Shown: piece by piece, positions 10,860 through 21,850 of the stretch | How positions within the stretch are numbered: position 1 is the stretch's first letter | Layout of the letters: each line of letters opens with the position of its first letter | DNA from: Trachythela sp. YZ-2020 | Taxonomy: Eukaryota; Cnidaria; Anthozoa; Malacalcyonacea; Clavulariidae | Reading direction: 5' to 3' | Assembly (NCBI GenBank): GCA_016169945.1 | Contig: JADLSH010000145.1 | Location: forward strand, 1,859,501-1,923,500 | Length of the DNA: 64,000 nt | Notes under the pieces: generated by a model | What the model saw: the letters and a program-made list of their open reading frames with translations, nothing else | What the model was told of the DNA's origin: nothing | Databases searched by the model: none | Program-made: the position numbers and the translations under genes

Positions 10860-11643
10860 GATTTCAAATTAGTTATTCAAGATGTCATTGACAGCTTTGA
10901 AGTAAACAATGACTTCTATTAACATTTGATGTTGGTACCAAGAGTTCCATTAACAATAGCACGCTCAGATATCTTGCTTAATACTGCATGTACAGTATAT
11001 ACTATTTACAATAGTATAGTGTTGTAGTCACAGTGTTGTAATCTCAACGTTTTGACAACAAAATAAATCAATACATACAGTGTATCACTAGCAATTTCAA
11101 TAAGTTCAATATTTAATACTAATTATGTTCCGGAATTTTCCATGCAGTTTATGGTTCAAGGCAGCACTTTCCTTGCGATAGTAACTCCTAGTCAGAAATA
11201 TTTTACTGGCAAGAGCTAGACTAGAAGTCTGGGAACGAGTTATGGATTCATAACACCCAATTTATTATTAAGAGTTTTTCCAGTAATAAATAATGAGTTA
11301 GGACAACGAATTCACTAAAATGATTTTAGGTTTCTTATAAATACGTTTTTATAAGCTGAAATAGCGGGGAATTCATAATATCTCAAGTAATTATATCTAA
11401 AATAGCACAAGGGGACAGTCTGTAGATGGGATCCCGATCGTATCTTATTCAGCATATTAAAATCTATATTTGTGCCAAATTTCGTGCTTTCTTTACCAAA
11501 TGCACAATTGTTATGAGCTTTTCCCTCTTCCATATTGTTTCCAATGAATGTTGTTATTGTGTTGTGATTAATATAGTGTTGTGATTGTGTTAAGATATCT
11601 TTTTAATCTACAGTTAGACTGTTGTGTTGGTCTGCCCTTTAAG
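10860..11643. other. No gene recognised
   Basis: AT-rich sequence. A 72-codon minus-strand ORF at 11315-11533 has no recognisable features, and I do not support it as a gene. Confidence 0.55.
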
Positions 11644-12096
11644 ATAGTAATCTATTCCAACTGCACTCCTGCTCCCATTGGCTTACAGGCAGAGAGTTTG
11701 GGAAATGCGAGCCCGTGAGCCGAGGAGCGAGGCAGTGAACGCTCTATTATGGGAGGGGAGGTGGGGAAAACGACGAATACAGTCAACCGAACCTGTCATA
11801 CACAAAATTATTGCAATATCTTATTCCTCATCAACTGCGTAGATAAGTGTACTATTTAGGCTTTCGGCCCAAATATATACAATCACACAAGGATATAAGT
11901 TATTTCATATACCAGCCCCAATGGCCAATTACCTACACTCCCGGGCGCCTCGTTTAACAAACTGATCCCGACTTAATGAGATATCATTGTTTTATAGCCA
12001 ATGTTACGCATGACTGCATTTGGAATAGTAATCTATTCCAACTGCAATCCTGCTCCCATTGGCTTACAGGCAGAGAGTTTTGGGAAATGCGAGCCC
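11644..12096. repeat. Direct duplication: 11644-11714 and 12025-12096
   Basis: A ~71-bp block beginning ATAGTAATCTATTCC and ending GAGCCC occurs twice with two small differences. The second copy runs directly out of another repeat (11951-12029), which is itself duplicated at 14568-14646. Confidence 0.9.
11951..12029. repeat. ~79-bp segment directly repeated at 14568-14646
   Basis: CGTTTAACAAACTGATCCCG through TGCATTTG is nearly identical at both places, 2.6 kb apart in the same orientation. The two copies bracket the C-rich stretch and the degenerate array. They could be remnants of a tandem duplication or short terminal direct repeats; no target duplication was seen. Confidence 0.9.
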
Positions 12097-12154
12097 TATC
12101 GCCGGCAACACCTCCTTCATATCTAACTAGGTAATCTCCGTGTAATAGGGCACC

Positions 12155-12290
12155 GCCTATACCCTAACCCAATATTACCCTAACCCAACATTACCCGTAA
12201 CTCAATCCCTATCCCAACATTACCCGCAACTCAAACCCAATCCCAAACTCTTCTCTTATCCCGAAACTTACTCCCCTTCCCAAAACTATA
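12155..12290. repeat. C-rich degenerate CCCTAA-like tract
   Basis: Repeated ACCCTAACCC, ACATTACCC and AATCCCA-like units give a degenerate, telomere-like strand bias. There is no long exact (CCCTAA)n run. Confidence 0.5.
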
Positions 12291-12299
12291 CATCTCAAC

Positions 12300-13150
12300 T
12301 AGGTGATCCAGAAAGGGGAAAATCAATCCAATGCTGGAATTTTCCACAGTACGGGCTATTCGGGTATTGTCATGCAGGGGGTGGGGGGGAAAGGTTGAAT
12401 AATAGTCTTGTCACGCAACTGAGCTTTTAAAGGCCTAAAGGAACCACGTTTCGTTTCCTGACAATGGTTATCGACTTCCGCGGAGAAAAATAATTAATGG
12501 TCGCAGGTGATTGCATCCCGTTACCCTGGCCGCTTGACACATACACTGAGACGGCCTAGAGCCGACAAAAGTAGTGGGCGAGCTAGTCCTGTTAATCACA
12601 CCATTGATCACTCTGTTTGGGTGCTTTAATATCAAAAGGGATAAGATGGGAATGAAAATTATACATTAGTGAAATAATCATCCAAGCGAAATAATCGATC
12701 GCCCACTCCATTGTCGGTTCTAGGCAGCCCCATAGGGCATAAAAGGCATTAGACGCCCGCACCTAGTTCCAACAATGGTTGGGCAGAGCATTCTTATTTA
12801 CAAACCGATTTGGGTAGAAAACAAACGGTATGAGTCTGACGAAACAAATTTCTGTGACTGTATAGGCTGTGTGTAGCCTCTACACACTATGTGACAACGG
12901 CCTGAACTTTGGATGTTTGAGTATTAACGTTTAGGCTCCTATCGCCCGATTTGTAAAGAATAACTGCAGAGGAAACTCAGTAACTTAGCTATAATGTATC
13001 TAACCGGCGGAACGTATAAAAGCCATAACAATAGACGAAACGTAATTAACCTGAGAGACTTGTCGGCCAAATTTCCAAGTGTAAAGCATAGCTATATACT
13101 CCCGAAGCTAGTATTTATGCTCAACTGTTCGAGCAAATACAATTAAACGG
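12300..13150. other. No gene recognised
   Basis: Mixed-composition sequence without a convincing ORF. It may hold older, more diverged units of the array that follows. Confidence 0.5.
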
Positions 13151-14420
13151 TCTCGATCCAAATAAAAAACCAACCATACTTAACCGAAACTGATGCGAAG
13201 CAATAATCAAACCCTTGTGAGTAAACAGTTCAAACTGAACGACTAGTAAATTGGTCACAACGAATGCATTACAACGATAACTCGAATAGCCAAACACACT
13301 TATAAGTGGCCCCGGCCGAAATCAATCACTGATTAAATCGGTGTTAATTAACTATTGAATACAATTGAGAAGTGGCCCGAACCAATACACTATATTCTAT
13401 AAACTATTCCAACAATAACATCAATAAAATTAAACGGTGTGAGTTAATTAATATTTAAACACAATTGTAAATTGGCTCCAGCCAATACATAATTAATAGC
13501 CGTGAATCGACTATTCAAACAACGTGTAAATGAAAGTTGGTCTAAACCAATACGTCGAAAGCCTGTGCAATTGCATCGACATGCTTAGCACGGTTGGTAA
13601 TGGTCCCGACCCGTAGATTAATTAGTTGTGAGAGAAACATGCCAACACAATGAGAATGGCAGCGACAGCTCGACCAATACCACTGCATAAATAGAATATT
13701 CCATGTTCTAAATTGACTTCTCAGCACCTTATAGTAATAGGCCAAACTCAAAAGTAATTCAGTGTGACAGGAAAACGATGCCACAGTTAAATTCAACGCC
13801 GTTTATCAAAGCATTCTCTTTGAGTATATAAACAAGTGTTAACCTCGATGGAAAACAGTTCAAAACGGTGGGAAATTTCCTTCTGTATTCCTAATAAACA
13901 TTGGCCTCAACCAAGCCATCAATTAGCGTTGGAATAAAACAATTGAAAATCGGCGTTGTTCTGGCCCCGACCAAATTCAGTGAATACAGTAATAGACGAT
14001 TCTATCTCTCTGGCCCCAACCAGGTTTTGAAACCGCCATGTGAATGTACACCTCCCCACGTACAAAATAAAAGGCCTAATTCATGAAAGCTGAACCGATG
14101 CAAAGCCCGGCTAAATTTAAGCGTCTATGACTATGAGTTGCACCAGGCTAGACGTCACGCTTGGCTACCGCAAGTATGTGTATATGTGGCCTGTGCCGTG
14201 GGAAATGATGCGACACGTCCGATGAGTCTTATTTACCACAGCTTGCTACACTCGCCTAGCCTACAGAATGCTTTACATGCCTTAGGCTTGGCTAACCATT
14301 TCCTGAAAGGGCCGCGACCCACTTCATCTTTACACTCAGCACGATAATTCATAAAATCTCACAAAGCTGGTGCGAAAACAACCCACTCGTTCGGCCCCAA
14401 CCGAGGAGCAAAGAGATTAC
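13150..14420. repeat. Degenerate ~50-66-bp array centred on a TGGCCCCGACCA-like palindrome
   Basis: Variants of an imperfect palindrome (TGG-CCCCGA-CCA, usually followed by AATAC or AAT) recur near 13251, 13306, 13372, 13472, 13537, 13601, 13657, 13901, 13961, 14011, 14308 and 14391. Most spacings are 50-66 bp, with AT-rich linkers (often CAATTGxxAA before the core). No long ORF runs through it. It looks like an old satellite or minisatellite whose hairpin core is better conserved than the linker. Confidence 0.6.
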
Positions 14421-14981
14421 GATTTTTGCATAAAACAAAATACAGACCTCAATATGCAGTGTCAATGCCAATGGTCTTCAGCTGGCGCTTGGACTTGGTT
14501 TGTGCCACTTGTTCGATGATTTGACTTCCAATTTCGGGCAGAGCGTTTAACTACCTTCCGGGCAGAGCGTTTAACAAACTGATCCCGACTTAATGAGATA
14601 TCATTGTTTTATAGCCAATGTTACGCATGACTGCATTTGTAATAGTCACTTATGCTTCATCTTTTTATTGAACTATATTATATATAATGTAGGATATTTT
14701 GCATTGAATCCTGGGTATTTTTCCTCCTCTACCGGCATTCTATTACCCAATCCCCTATGTCACCTGGGGAGTGGGGAGGATGGGGAATGGTAGGATGGGG
14801 ATTAGGGATTTCCAAAAAGGCAGAAAAATAATCTTGGATGGTAATATCCCCTCAGATTGGCCTACTGACAATTCATTCTTAGTTGCTTGAAATTTGTCGC
14901 CTTAATTTAAATTGTCCTAAATCACCATAAATTGCCCTAAGTCCCTTAGGTTGAAGCCAATTTCCTCTCAAATTTTCTTAA

Positions 14982-15626
14982 GGTGGCTCCCTACAGTTTT
15001 TAAAAAAAAGGAAATACTTCCGATTTCGATCCGAATTTCTCAACAATTATTATTTGTTGGAAATTAAAAACAGTCTGACTTGTATAAAACAATAACTGAA
15101 GAGCTTGAAATTTTTCAAATATCATCCATAACTGCCGTTGCTATGGCAACAATGACGTTTCAATATGGCGGATATTTTGACTTTAAAGTAATTTAACTCG
15201 AAAATAACATCGGTGACCCCCATTTTTTATTTCATAAAATGCTTTCGTTTAGTATGTTGAATTATTTTGCAAATTTCAAAAAAAATTCTGTCATGGCAAA
15301 AAAAAGTTATAACGAATGATCACATTTTACTATTTTGAAGGGATTTGGCATGATAGAAATTTTTTTAAATTTGTAAAATAATTCAACATACTAAAGGAAA
15401 GCATTTTATGAAATAAAATATTTTCGAGTCAAAATATCCGCCATATTCAAACGTATTTGTTGCCATAGCAACGGCAGTTATGGATGATATTTGAAAAATT
15501 TCAAGCTCTTCAGTTATTGTTTTATACACGCCAGACTGTTTTTAATTTCCAACAAATAATAATTGTTGAGAAATTCGGATCGAAATCGGAAGTATCCCAT
15601 TTTTCTAAAAACTGTAGGGAGCCACC
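14982..15626. mobile_element. 645-bp foldback element with TTAA target duplication
   Basis: TTAA flanks both sides (14978-14981, 15627-15630). The ends are inverted (AGGTGGCTCCCTACAG), and the inverted similarity extends through more than 200 bp per arm and, with decay, nearly to the centre around 15325. No transposase is present. TTAA targets point to piggyBac or Kolobok mobilisation. Confidence 0.9.
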
Positions 15627-15639
15627 TTAAGTCACCTAA

Positions 15640-17282
15640 AGTTGCCCAAAGTCGCAGCAGCTTTAGGCTACTTTAGGACCTGGGGTAGGCCTCCTTACAA
15701 TTTTGTAACTGTAAAATTAGATATAACATTAAATTAGAAGTACCATCTTAACATTCACCTTATCATCTGCTCTGGACGTGAATGCAGACGAGGACGTGGA
15801 CGCCAGACTATTGCAATAGCTCTAGGCGAGCTAAAAAAATAAAAATCAAGACGGTGCATGATTTCGTAATAATGCACGCTTATTAGCCAATCAAATGACC
15901 TGTTGTATTGGCTTATACTAAAATTGATGGACTCGGAATTAAATTATTATTATTATCAAACTCATTAAATTATTCAAAACCAAAATTCAAAAGAAATCAA
16001 CGTTTAATCAATGTCTGTAAAACGTATATTTTATATTGCTTAACATAAACTCTTCGTTTCTTTTCTCAGCTAAAACAGCTTTCATCTCCAAAATTATCGA
16101 TAAACATGAACATGGTTATGTATGTATGTAATTGATAAGTACTGTAAAGTTTCGCGTCAGATCTGTATTGGATTTTAATACTAAAAACAGTGATTTGTCG
16201 AACTTGTGGTTGTTGCTTTAATTTGATCTAGATTATTTGCAAATTGTGTTAAAAATTGTGTTAATACGTTGTCCCTGCTTCCATTTAGGTATTAAGAATG
16301 GTAGAAGGACGATTGGTATTAAGGATATTTAATTCAAGAACGCATACTAGATATTTTACCAAAAATTATGTTTTTAGCCGGTATATTTCTCAAAAGGCAA
16401 TTAAAAATCAAAGTAACTGATAAAAATGGCAGTGTTGTTTTTCTATATGACCGTATAAACGTTACATATGCAGCGCAACTTGTATAAACTCACTACTCAG
16501 TACTCACCTAGTATCTGAATTTCTAAGGTCTAGTCAATATCGAAGTAAACGCATGACTAGTTTAGTGACAACGCATCTCTGTGTCTGTGTCAACACCGGG
16601 AATTTCACTAGGCATCTATATGTAATACATGCATGTATACATTACAGAGCTTGATTAATACTAACTAGTTTATTTAATTTCTCAAAAACTACAGAACAGG
16701 TAAAACAACCGCAACGCCTCGTATACAACCGCGTACGAAAGTATTTGTCAGCAACTAGAGCTGAGTTGTATCGAAGTTGTGTAATCAAAAATGTATGCAA
16801 GCCAACGGCTAGATACAATAATCAATATGTTCTTTTAATAGTAAAGATATACAGTAGATACTCACCTAATTTGCACTGGACGTCAATAACAATGTATCAT
16901 CCTAGCGATTACCTCTGAATTGATCCTGAGACTTGTAAAACAAAATACACTACTAACGAAAAGTTGAAAACCTTCCAAACACTCGCAAATCTGGGAATTG
17001 TGGAATAACGACGATGGCGATGTACTAAAATCCCGAAACATCAAATACGTATGAACGCAATTGTTTCGGAGAATACTTGTTATGATGTGTCGGTAATCTG
17101 ATATGAAATGTTGTGGTGTGTTCACTCGGTAATATGATAGGATAGAAATGATGTTCTCGGTCAAACCAAGGTGCCTTCGGAAATTGGCTGCGGAGATTGA
17201 TTCCGAACGCCGAAGATATTCCCGCGTGTTCCGCGTGGAATTCGCGTGTTACAATTTCGTGTGAAAGTGCATATAAACAATA
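15640..17282. other. No gene recognised
   Basis: AT-rich sequence. A stretch at about 16152-16178 resembles one arm of the perfect hairpin at 21652-21752. ORFs here are short and unsupported. Confidence 0.55.
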
Positions 17283-17463
17283 GACCACTTTCATAATTCA
17301 GATGAGTTTAAATATTATTTTATGTGCATCTTAATAAGCCTTATCAGCCTCGTTTCTGTGACTGAAATTGAATAGAATTTATTAACCTGAATGAGGTCAA
17401 TGAGGCTTATTAAATTGCCGACATAAAATAATATTTAAACTCATCTGAATTATGAAAGTGGTC
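17283..17463. mobile_element. 181-bp MITE with perfect 43-bp TIRs, TA target
   Basis: The left arm 17283-17325 and right arm 17421-17463 are exact inverted copies beginning GACCACTTTCATAATTC. TA is present on both sides, as expected for Tc1/mariner-type transposition. The core shows a further weak inverted match. Confidence 0.92.
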
Positions 17464-17694
17464 TATATGGGCGAAGGAAACTATTATATTGTAGTTGGAT
17501 TTTTTTCTTACAAATATGTTAAAGACTAACATCTCAAGAAATTGTTCTTTTTCTTACAGAATGGAAATTATTTCTTAGGGGAAACTAAAGCAGATAATAC
17601 ACGAAAAGGACATTTAATACACTATATTCTATAAAATTTACATATGTTTGATACTTAAAGATTTACTATGAAAGGGTTCAAGTCATATGCAAAC

Positions 17695-17899
17695 GGTTTT
17701 CACTTTTTTCCATCTATCAAACTGACGTTACGCAATTTTCCCGATTTTCAAAGATTTTCATATTCGTTTTTCTTGATTTTTTTCATCAATTTGGTTAGGG
17801 TTAGGTTAGGGTTAGGGTCAGTTACAAAGTTTTTAACTTTACTTCAAAGTTGAAAAAATGACGTAACGTCAGTTTGGTAGATGGAAACAAGTGGCGACC
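17695..17899. mobile_element. 205-bp MITE with 9-bp target duplication carrying TTAGGG repeats
   Basis: TATGCAAAC occurs at 17686-17694 and 17900-17908. The ends share an inverted segment around TTTCCATCTAYCAAACTGAC and ACGTTACG. Between the arms, 17793-17817 is four to five TTAGGG units, one missing a G. The 9-bp duplication suggests a MULE-type element. Confidence 0.85.
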
Positions 17900-17990
17900 T
17901 ATGCAAACTAGTTGCAACCACTAGTCTAGTGGTTTGTAAATAATTAGCATTTCATCATTCATTTGTATGGGGTTAACAAGGTAATTCAAT

Positions 17991-20640
17991 ATGGCGGAAG
18001 GTCATGATTTGTCGAGCTCAGTTAAATGTGAAAATTTTAAACCAGATAATGTGGATATGGATATCATAAAGGTGTTAAAGTGCTTATATCACAAAAAATA
18101 ATTTTTGATTTTCGAATAGAGGACAAAACGTTAGTTAATAAGTTCTTTTACAGCTTTTGGTTTTCTCTTTTCGTTTGTGAGATAAATGACTTTAAACATG
18201 GCAAAATAGGCTATTTTTGAAAAAAAGTCGCGGACAGGAAAAGGACAGGAAAAGGCCTGGCACGACACTTGTGTGACGTAGCTTAAGGGACGGAAGCTCT
18301 ACTTTTACTGTGTTGACTGGTATATTATTACTTTATCAGGAAGGCAAAACATAACTTTACTGAGCTGAAAAAGGAATTGCTTTGCCATTTTAAAGTGATG
18401 ACCAGATCACAGCCGAGCAGAGATCCAGTATAAGTGTGGACTGTACTGTGGGGCTGAAATTTCGTGGCAATTATTAGCATAACGTACGGCACAAGCGTGA
18501 CAACTCTGCGTGCGTCTATGGTCTGCTTTAATATAATATAGATTATTCGATCTCTAGTCTAGTCTTCTTTTATTTCTTGTGTTTGAGAAATTTAAATTTT
18601 CAAGAATGGAAAACAGCCTTGGTATGGCTACGTTTTCCATTATAGCTCTTCAGTGGTGGATTTATCTCACATTTCCAGTTCCAGAACGGATAGCGCTTCA
18701 GACTGCTCAACACAAGCTTCGCAAGAGCCAAAGACCTGTCTCGAAAAGTAAACATTTTAATTTCAACATTTTCAAGCGGATTGTATATATTAGAACTGTC
18801 GGACAACACCAAAAAAAGTGTTAAATACGTTGATCTAAGGAAATAAGAATGCACTTTCTACTTCTCGCAGTGACTGCGTCAAATTCGGGAAATGTAAGGC
18901 TGTACAAAACGTACATGATAACTTGTATAGCATGATCCCGACAGATCAGTCTCGTCACGGTGTTCGCAGCTACTATAGAGAAGACACATCATTTCTATGT
19001 AAATCATATTACATATATGCAGTCAAAAATATTTCAAGGACGCTTTAAAATGGCACAAACAAGGACTTGTTACTATTCCAGACAGTTGTAAAGTAATATA
19101 ATTACGATACTTGCGGCCGGAGATGATGGCGCGTGGCATTATATTTCAGCCATTTATTATAATTAGAACCATACCGGGAGGCGAGTGTACAATCGTTTCG
19201 TCGTTCACTATAAGCTAGAAGCTAATTCTTCTCCTAACCTACCACAGAGGAGGTACGGTCTGCAAACTATTGCCAACGATCTAACAGTAGGATATGCAAA
19301 CAAGCAGCCACAGTTCATATGGCATTCATTGCAACTAAAACGTCGGCTTGTATATTTTGGGATGTTTCTCGTAGACTGTTCACTGTTGGCGTTGCAAATA
19401 TTCTATGTTATTTATGTTGGCCTTTTCTGATCAGAATTTCTGAATATATTTTGGTTATAATTTGTAAACATATGTCTTCGCCTGCGAAGGTTTAGCACAA
19501 ATAGACGAAGGCAATTCCGCAATTGTGTCTTGTCTGCCATGCTGGGCTGTGTAAGCATTGGCAATGTAGTCGCCGTAAATTCTTCATTGCAAACTCCAGT
19601 CACATTTTGTACAACTTCAGAGTCTTCTTGTATATTTTGTGGGCAATATAAGGGTTATCTCCGATGGAATAATATTAATCTTTAGTCCCACTAGCAGTTT
19701 TCTCTAAGCCAGATAAGTTCATACATACAGCGCGTCGTAAACAAGTTCCTTAAGTTACGTCACACAGGCTCGTCCCAGACTCTTGGTCGATTTGCGAAAA
19801 CCAAAAACTGTAAAAGAACTTATTAACTAACTTTTTGTCCTCTATTCGAAAATCATATGATGTGATATAAGCACTTTAAATGATCGTGCTCGCTTAGTAT
19901 ACGACGGAATTCGTATTAAATGGACACAAGACTTCGATACGTTAAAGAATTTCGTTGAAAATGTTGTCGGGCTAAAAGGCAAATGCAAGTCACCTGTCAC
20001 CCGGCGGTAAAGCTAAGAAATTTATTGGTCAAATTCTGACAGAACTGCGACCTGGTATCCTGGTAAGCAAAATTCTTTGTTGTTTCTAGGAAAAGACGGC
20101 GATTCACTTAAACAACTCCTGGTGGGTGTCTTAGATACGATCTGCGTTAATCAAATAGACACGGATACTTGCTGTTCGTCTTATACGGCTAATGAAACGA
20201 CAGTTGAAACCGAGTCACCTTGTGTCACACTATGCGAAACTGTTAGGGATAAAAATACTGAAGTTTATTCATGTTCGCCTGCTTGTCATTATGTCATAGT
20301 TGCTCTTGCTCCGTGCCAATGATATGAAGGACGTTCAATTATGCAAAAGCAAATTAAATCTATGAACAACGTTATTGATACGCTATTATCGAGTCAATTA
20401 GTGACGTTTTGAGCCCCTCCGAAAGCCCTCAAGAAAGCCCCTCCGAAAGCCCAGCCCGAAAGACCTTAGAATCGAAACTTTTCTTGAAGAGTTCTCTACA
20501 ATTTTAAACAAGAAAAACAGAGAAATAGATTAATGCAACGGCATTATTAAGGGGCTTCGAGACAAGCTGACTGAAGTTGAAAAAGAGAGAGGCAAGATTA
20601 TTTCGACCTTGTAACTCGAACAACGAGAGGCTATTAGCAC
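17991..20640 (+). pseudogene. LINE ORF1 (CR1-type) split by a TTAA element
   Basis: ATG at 17991 opens MAEGHDLSSSVKCENFKPD up to 18074; after the inserted element the frame resumes at 19880 as NDRARLVYDGIRIKWTQDFD and continues past LFLGKDGDSLKQLLVGVLD and a Cys-rich segment. Later pieces (LRDKLTEVEKERGKI near 20550-20610) look like coiled coil but contain frameshifts and stops. I recall this as the N-terminal part of ORF1 proteins of cnidarian CR1-like LINEs, which bind RNA and package the retrotransposon transcript. It is not functional here. Confidence 0.7.
18079..19875. mobile_element. 1.8-kb non-autonomous TTAA-target DNA element inside LINE ORF1
   Basis: The ends are inverted copies of AGTGCTTATATCACA extending about 80 bp inward, and TTAA lies on both sides (18075-18078 and 19876-19879). 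Excising it rejoins the ORF1 reading frame. Internal ORFs are at most about 84 codons and none resembles a transposase. Confidence 0.9.
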
Positions 20641-20641
20641 C

Positions 20642-20836
20642 TACAATCTGCGTCAAAAATCTTGTGACACATAGGGTTTCCCCCTGCTACCCCTATTCAA
20701 TGTTGCAAACTCATGATATTGTCGCTGTTCACCTGATGATTTGCCGATTTTTACCAACATTGAGGAAGGGGGAAAGGGGAATAAAACTTTCATTTAATAT
20801 TTGGGCAGTGTCACAACAGTTTTTGTCTGGGATTGT
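20642..20836 (+). repeat. 195-bp segment shared with the LINE at 27689-27883
   Basis: The two copies have equal length and only a few substitutions, in the same orientation. At 27689 the segment leads into a LINE ORF2; here it is followed by unrelated sequence. Confidence 0.92.
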
Positions 20837-21059
20837 GTATACTGTGATGTAATATGATAAATCTCATTATAAAGATATTTCATACATAAGGGGCTTTGCC
20901 AGATAGAAATAATTAATACATCAATTATGATTCTAACATGGTTTTTAGTTGTTAAATGTATTATATTAGATTCATTTAAAAACAATAATATTTTAGGCAC
21001 AGATAGGGTATCTATTGATACAAATGTAATACTTATGCGTAAGTGTTATTTTTACACGT

Positions 21060-21510
21060 AAATGCTTTAATTTAGAAACCAGTGTGGAAAGACCTTCATC
21101 TCAAACCCTCTGAATTCCATCTATCGTACGTTTACCAACCCTGCTACTACTAGCTGTGCTTGGGTTGGTGCACAAAACTGTAAAGTTATTTTCCTCAATG
21201 ATTTTAGGTGGTCAGAAAAAGTTATTCCTTGGCATGACTTGCTACTATTATTCGAGGGACAAACAGTGCATTTGCCAGCGCCAAAATCCCATTTTGCACA
21301 AGACATCGAATTTGTGAAAGATGCGCCAATATTCAGTACAGGGAAAGAGGAGCTTAATTGTGTATGTTCGTGGAGGAGTTGTAGATGGACGTCAAACAGA
21401 AATGATGCGTGTCCGATGGAAGATATTCAAATTCCAAGATATTCTACGCCCAAATCCCTCGTGCAGAGCAAGTCGATATTTTACCTTGCCCTCGCTGCTT
21501 TGTAGAACTC
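21060..21510 (+). pseudogene. SF3 helicase-like fragment of a repetitive family
   Basis: Translating 21100-21345 gives FTNPATTSCAWVGAQNCKV followed by IFLNDFRWSEKVIPWHDLL, LLFEGQTVHLPAPKSHFAQD and a FVKDAPIFSTG stretch. A frameshift near 21345 leads to DGRQTEMMRVRWKIFKFQDI. The hydrophobic run ending in ND fits a Walker B, and the run before PIFSTG fits motif C of superfamily 3 helicases, which unwind replicating small genomes and some mobile elements. The upstream Walker A part is absent. I recall the family as repeated cnidarian proteins of unknown role. It is a broken fragment; whether it came from a transposon or an old integrated virus cannot be told from this piece. Confidence 0.5.
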
Positions 21511-21651
21511 ACGGCATGATCACTTTTAATTGTGGAATATTGTTATTTCATTCCCATTGAATAAGAAACTAAACCGCTGTGTACTTTCCAAACATGTGGC
21601 TGCAAAGTTTACACGAGTATATTTTTAATTGACATAATTATATAGGTAATA

Positions 21652-21743
21652 GATAAAATACTCGCGTCAGATCTGTATGGGGATTTACAATGGCGAGCGC
21701 TGCGCGCTCGCCATTGTAAATCCCCATACAGATCTGACGCGAG

Positions 21744-21752
<9 letters not shown>
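21652..21752. repeat. Perfect 49-bp inverted repeat with 3-nt loop
   Basis: Arms 21652-21700 and 21704-21752 are exact complements around TGC. The arm begins GATAAAATACTCGCGTCAG. A partial, decayed match to the arm (CGCGTCAGATCTGTAT) lies at about 16154. Confidence 0.97.
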
Positions 21753-21775
<23 letters not shown>

Positions 21776-21850
21776 GTAATGAATGTGGAAAGTCATTAGC
21801 TTAATATTATGCAGTACTCGGCCACTTATATAGCTTTTCCTTAGTGAACA

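Noticed and set aside
12155..12290. Telomeric end
   Set aside because: The CCCTAA-like units are degenerate and internal, with sequence continuing on both sides. At most an interstitial relic.
11957..14646. LTR retrotransposon bounded by the 79-bp direct repeats
   Set aside because: The repeats are too short for LTRs, lack TG...CA ends and enclose no gag or pol sequence.
16883..17294. Two minus-strand ORFs of about 90 codons
   Set aside because: No recognisable domain, overlapping frames, and one runs into a MITE.
20577..20852. 91-codon plus-strand ORF
   Set aside because: It lies across the 195-bp LINE-derived repeat, and the matching frame at 27711 is equally incidental.
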